Origin: Planctomycetaceae bacterium
Lineage (GTDB): Bacteria > Planctomycetota > Planctomycetia > Pirellulales > Pirellulaceae
NCBI GenBank assembly: GCA_022614795.1
Contig: JAKEHX010000706.1
Coordinates: 1-6,572 of the forward strand
Direction: 5' to 3'
DNA length: 6,572 bases
Shown here: piece by piece, positions 5,277-6,572 of the stretch
How positions within the stretch are numbered: position 1 is the first letter of the stretch
Layout of the letters: the number at the start of each line of letters is the position of its first letter
Translations under genes and position numbers: made by a program
Notes under the pieces: generated by a model
What the model was told of the DNA's origin: nothing
Seen by the model: the letters and a program-made list of their open reading frames with translations, nothing else
Database searches by the model: none

Positions 5277-6572
5277 CTAACTCGCCACACTGGCGGCCTG
5301 AGCGCCCGCCCAGGCGGCAATATCCGCCGCTCCCTTGCGGAGGCAGAAGTCGCCAAGCGATTCCTTCGGCTCGCGGGCCTCTTTGAAATACAGGAAGACC
5401 GGCGCCAGCGTGGCGACAACCTCCTCTTCGGGCACCATGTCCTTGTATAGGAAGTTGAGCCGGTCGCCGAGCAAACGGCCGCCGAGAAACACCGTGTATT
5501 TGCCGCGGGCCTTGCCGACCAGGCCAATGTCGCAGTTGTAAGGCCGGGCACAGCCGTTGGGGCAGCCGGTCATGCGGATCGTGAATTTCTCGTTCGACAG
5601 GCCGAGGCGGGCCAGCTCGACCTCGATCTGGTCGATCATGCCGGGGAGGGCCCGCTCGCTCTCGGTGATCGACAGGCCGCACGTCGGCCAGGCGACGCAG
5701 GCCATGCTCCAGCGGCGGACGCTGGAGACCTCTTCGCTGAGCGGCACGCCGTGCGAGCGGAGAATCTGTTCGAGGCGGCCGCGGTCCGCGTCGTTCACGT
5801 CGCCGAAAATCAGGCTCTGGTGCGACGTGAGCCGGATCGAGGGCCCAAGCGTGCGGCAGACCTCGCGGATCGCCGTCTTCAGCCGCATCTCGCCGGTGTC
5901 CTTGATCCGGCCGTTCTCGATATTCAGGCCATAGAACCATCGGCCGTCCCCTTGCTGGTCCCAGCCCATATGGTCGTTAAAGCCATGCACATCGTCGGCG
6001 AGTGGCTCGGCCAGCGGGCCGCCGAAATATTCCTCGACTTTGGCTTTGAACGCGGGGACGCCCCAGTTGGCGATGACGTACTTGAGCCGGGCGAGCTTGC
6101 GGTCCTCGCGGTTGCCGAAGTCGCGCTGCACTTTGAAAACCGCTTCGACCGCGCGCAGCACTTCGCTGGGCGTGACGTAGCAGATCTTTCGGGCCACTGC
6201 GGGGAAAGTCTTCTTCGCTGACGGTGTGACCCCCATGCCGCCGCCAGCCAGCAGGTTGTAGCCGACGATCTCGTCCCCCTTGGTGATCGCCATGAGGCCC
6301 AGGTCGTTGGCGTACAGATCGACGCAGTTGTCGAACGTGTAGCCGATCGCCATCTTGAACTTCCGCGGCATGTAGAACTTGCCGTAGATCGGTTCGACGT
6401 CGAAGCCGTCGCCGTCCGCCGCGCCGCCGACGAGCTGCTTTTCGCCGCTGGCGGAATCGGTCAGCCAGGTTTCGTGATAGGCGGGCGAACGCGGGGCGAA
6501 ATTCGCCGCGAGAAGATCGGCGAGCTGCTGCGTTTGCTTGTAGATGTTGTTCTTGTACGGCGCGGGGCAGCA
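5277..6572 (-). CDS. cysI: assimilatory sulfite reductase hemoprotein, C-terminal part (5' end outside window)
   Basis: The enzyme reduces sulfite to sulfide with six electrons through a coupled siroheme and [4Fe-4S] centre, in cytoplasmic cysteine biosynthesis. The frame is open to the window edge and 431 residues are visible, starting CCPAPYKNNIYKQTQQLADL. Compared with the roughly 570 residues of E. coli CysI, about a quarter at the N-terminus is missing, including the first siroheme-contacting arginines. Visible landmarks, numbered from the edge, are: PRKFK at 69-73, whose Lys71 and Lys73 match the sulfite-binding lysines; GNREDRK (153-159); a second ferredoxin-like half domain starting near FYGLNIENGRI (213-223); and the cluster ligands ACVAWPTC (Cys292, Cys298) and TGCPNGC (Cys337, Cys341), followed by ARPYN and GLVGK. 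All four cluster cysteines are intact. The ATG at 6371 is internal and not the start. Whether the electron donor is ferredoxin (Sir type) or the CysJ flavoprotein cannot be told here. Dissimilatory DsrAB is unlikely given the CysI/Sir-like collinearity. Confidence 0.95.
   Translation of the reverse strand, partial: CCPAPYKNNIYKQTQQLADLLAANFAPRSPAYHETWLTDSASGEKQLVGGAADGDGFDVEPIYGKFYMPRKFKMAIGYTFDNCVDLYANDLGLMAITKGDEIVGYNLLAGGGMGVTPSAKKTFPAVARKICYVTPSEVLRAVEAVFKVQRDFGNREDRKLARLKYVIANWGVPAFKAKVEEYFGGPLAEPLADDVHGFNDHMGWDQQGDGRWFYGLNIENGRIKDTGEMRLKTAIREVCRTLGPSIRLTSHQSLIFGDVNDADRGRLEQILRSHGVPLSEEVSSVRRWSMACVAWPTCGLSITESERALPGMIDQIEVELARLGLSNEKFTIRMTGCPNGCARPYNCDIGLVGKARGKYTVFLGGRLLGDRLNFLYKDMVPEEEVVATLAPVFLYFKEAREPKESLGDFCLRKGAADIAAWAGAQAASVAS

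Noticed and set aside
5227..5280. Inverted repeat TTAGCTT (5227-5233) / AAGCTAA (5274-5280)
   Set aside because: Only 7 bp with a 40-bp spacer and no extension on either side; this is expected by chance and too weak to call a terminator or operator.
5277..6371. Sulfite reductase start at ATG 6371
   Set aside because: The frame continues without a stop to the window edge, and the extra 67 residues align with sulfite reductases, so this Met is internal.
1..6572. Defence system, CRISPR array, insertion sequence, tRNA or rRNA
   Set aside because: No repeat-spacer pattern, transposase, nuclease, toxin-antitoxin pair or structured RNA gene could be recognised on either strand.

Overview
The window is GC-rich protein-coding DNA whose gene content and protein style point to a planctomycete (Planctomycetota, probably Pirellulales-like). 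The indications are exported proteins combining HEAT-like, leucine-rich and PDZ modules, a SurA/PrsA-type parvulin, and a short tandem palindrome with GGACGGA/TCCGTCC arms of a kind I associate with planctomycete intergenic DNA. This taxonomic call is inference; no rRNA or other phylogenetic marker is present.

Layout. Three genes lie on the plus strand: an MFS transporter (24-1562), an exported protein with a HEAT-like segment and an STN/secretin-N-like domain (1650-2972), and an exported parvulin-type peptidyl-prolyl isomerase (3018-3929). A 50-bp convergent gap (3930-3979) is almost filled by two 9-bp-stem hairpins. Two genes then lie on the minus strand: an exported HEAT/LRR/PDZ protein (3980-5221) and the C-terminal three quarters of an assimilatory sulfite reductase hemoprotein (5277-6572), whose start lies beyond the right edge. 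The reported features leave no gene-free stretch longer than 87 bp. I see no tRNA, rRNA, CRISPR array, transposase or prophage gene.

How the genes relate. The exported STN-like protein and the parvulin are 45 bp apart on the same strand and are likely co-transcribed, so the parvulin may act in folding of exported proteins, possibly including its neighbour. The HEAT/LRR/PDZ protein follows the sulfite reductase by 55 bp and could be read through from it, but nothing in its sequence suggests a role in sulfur metabolism. The MFS transporter has its own 87-bp gap downstream, with a candidate promoter for the next gene.

The most interesting points are: the tandem hairpins, whose first three bases supply the parvulin stop codon; a parvulin domain with Gly where the classical active-site Cys/Asp would be; two exported proteins of otherwise unrelated architecture that share an N-terminal HEAT-like module; and a highly charged insertion of about 55 residues in the TM7-TM8 loop of the transporter. 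I found no defence system, biosynthetic cluster or other clearly novel multi-gene system here. A 1,422-codon antisense open frame is explained by codon usage and is not called as a gene.
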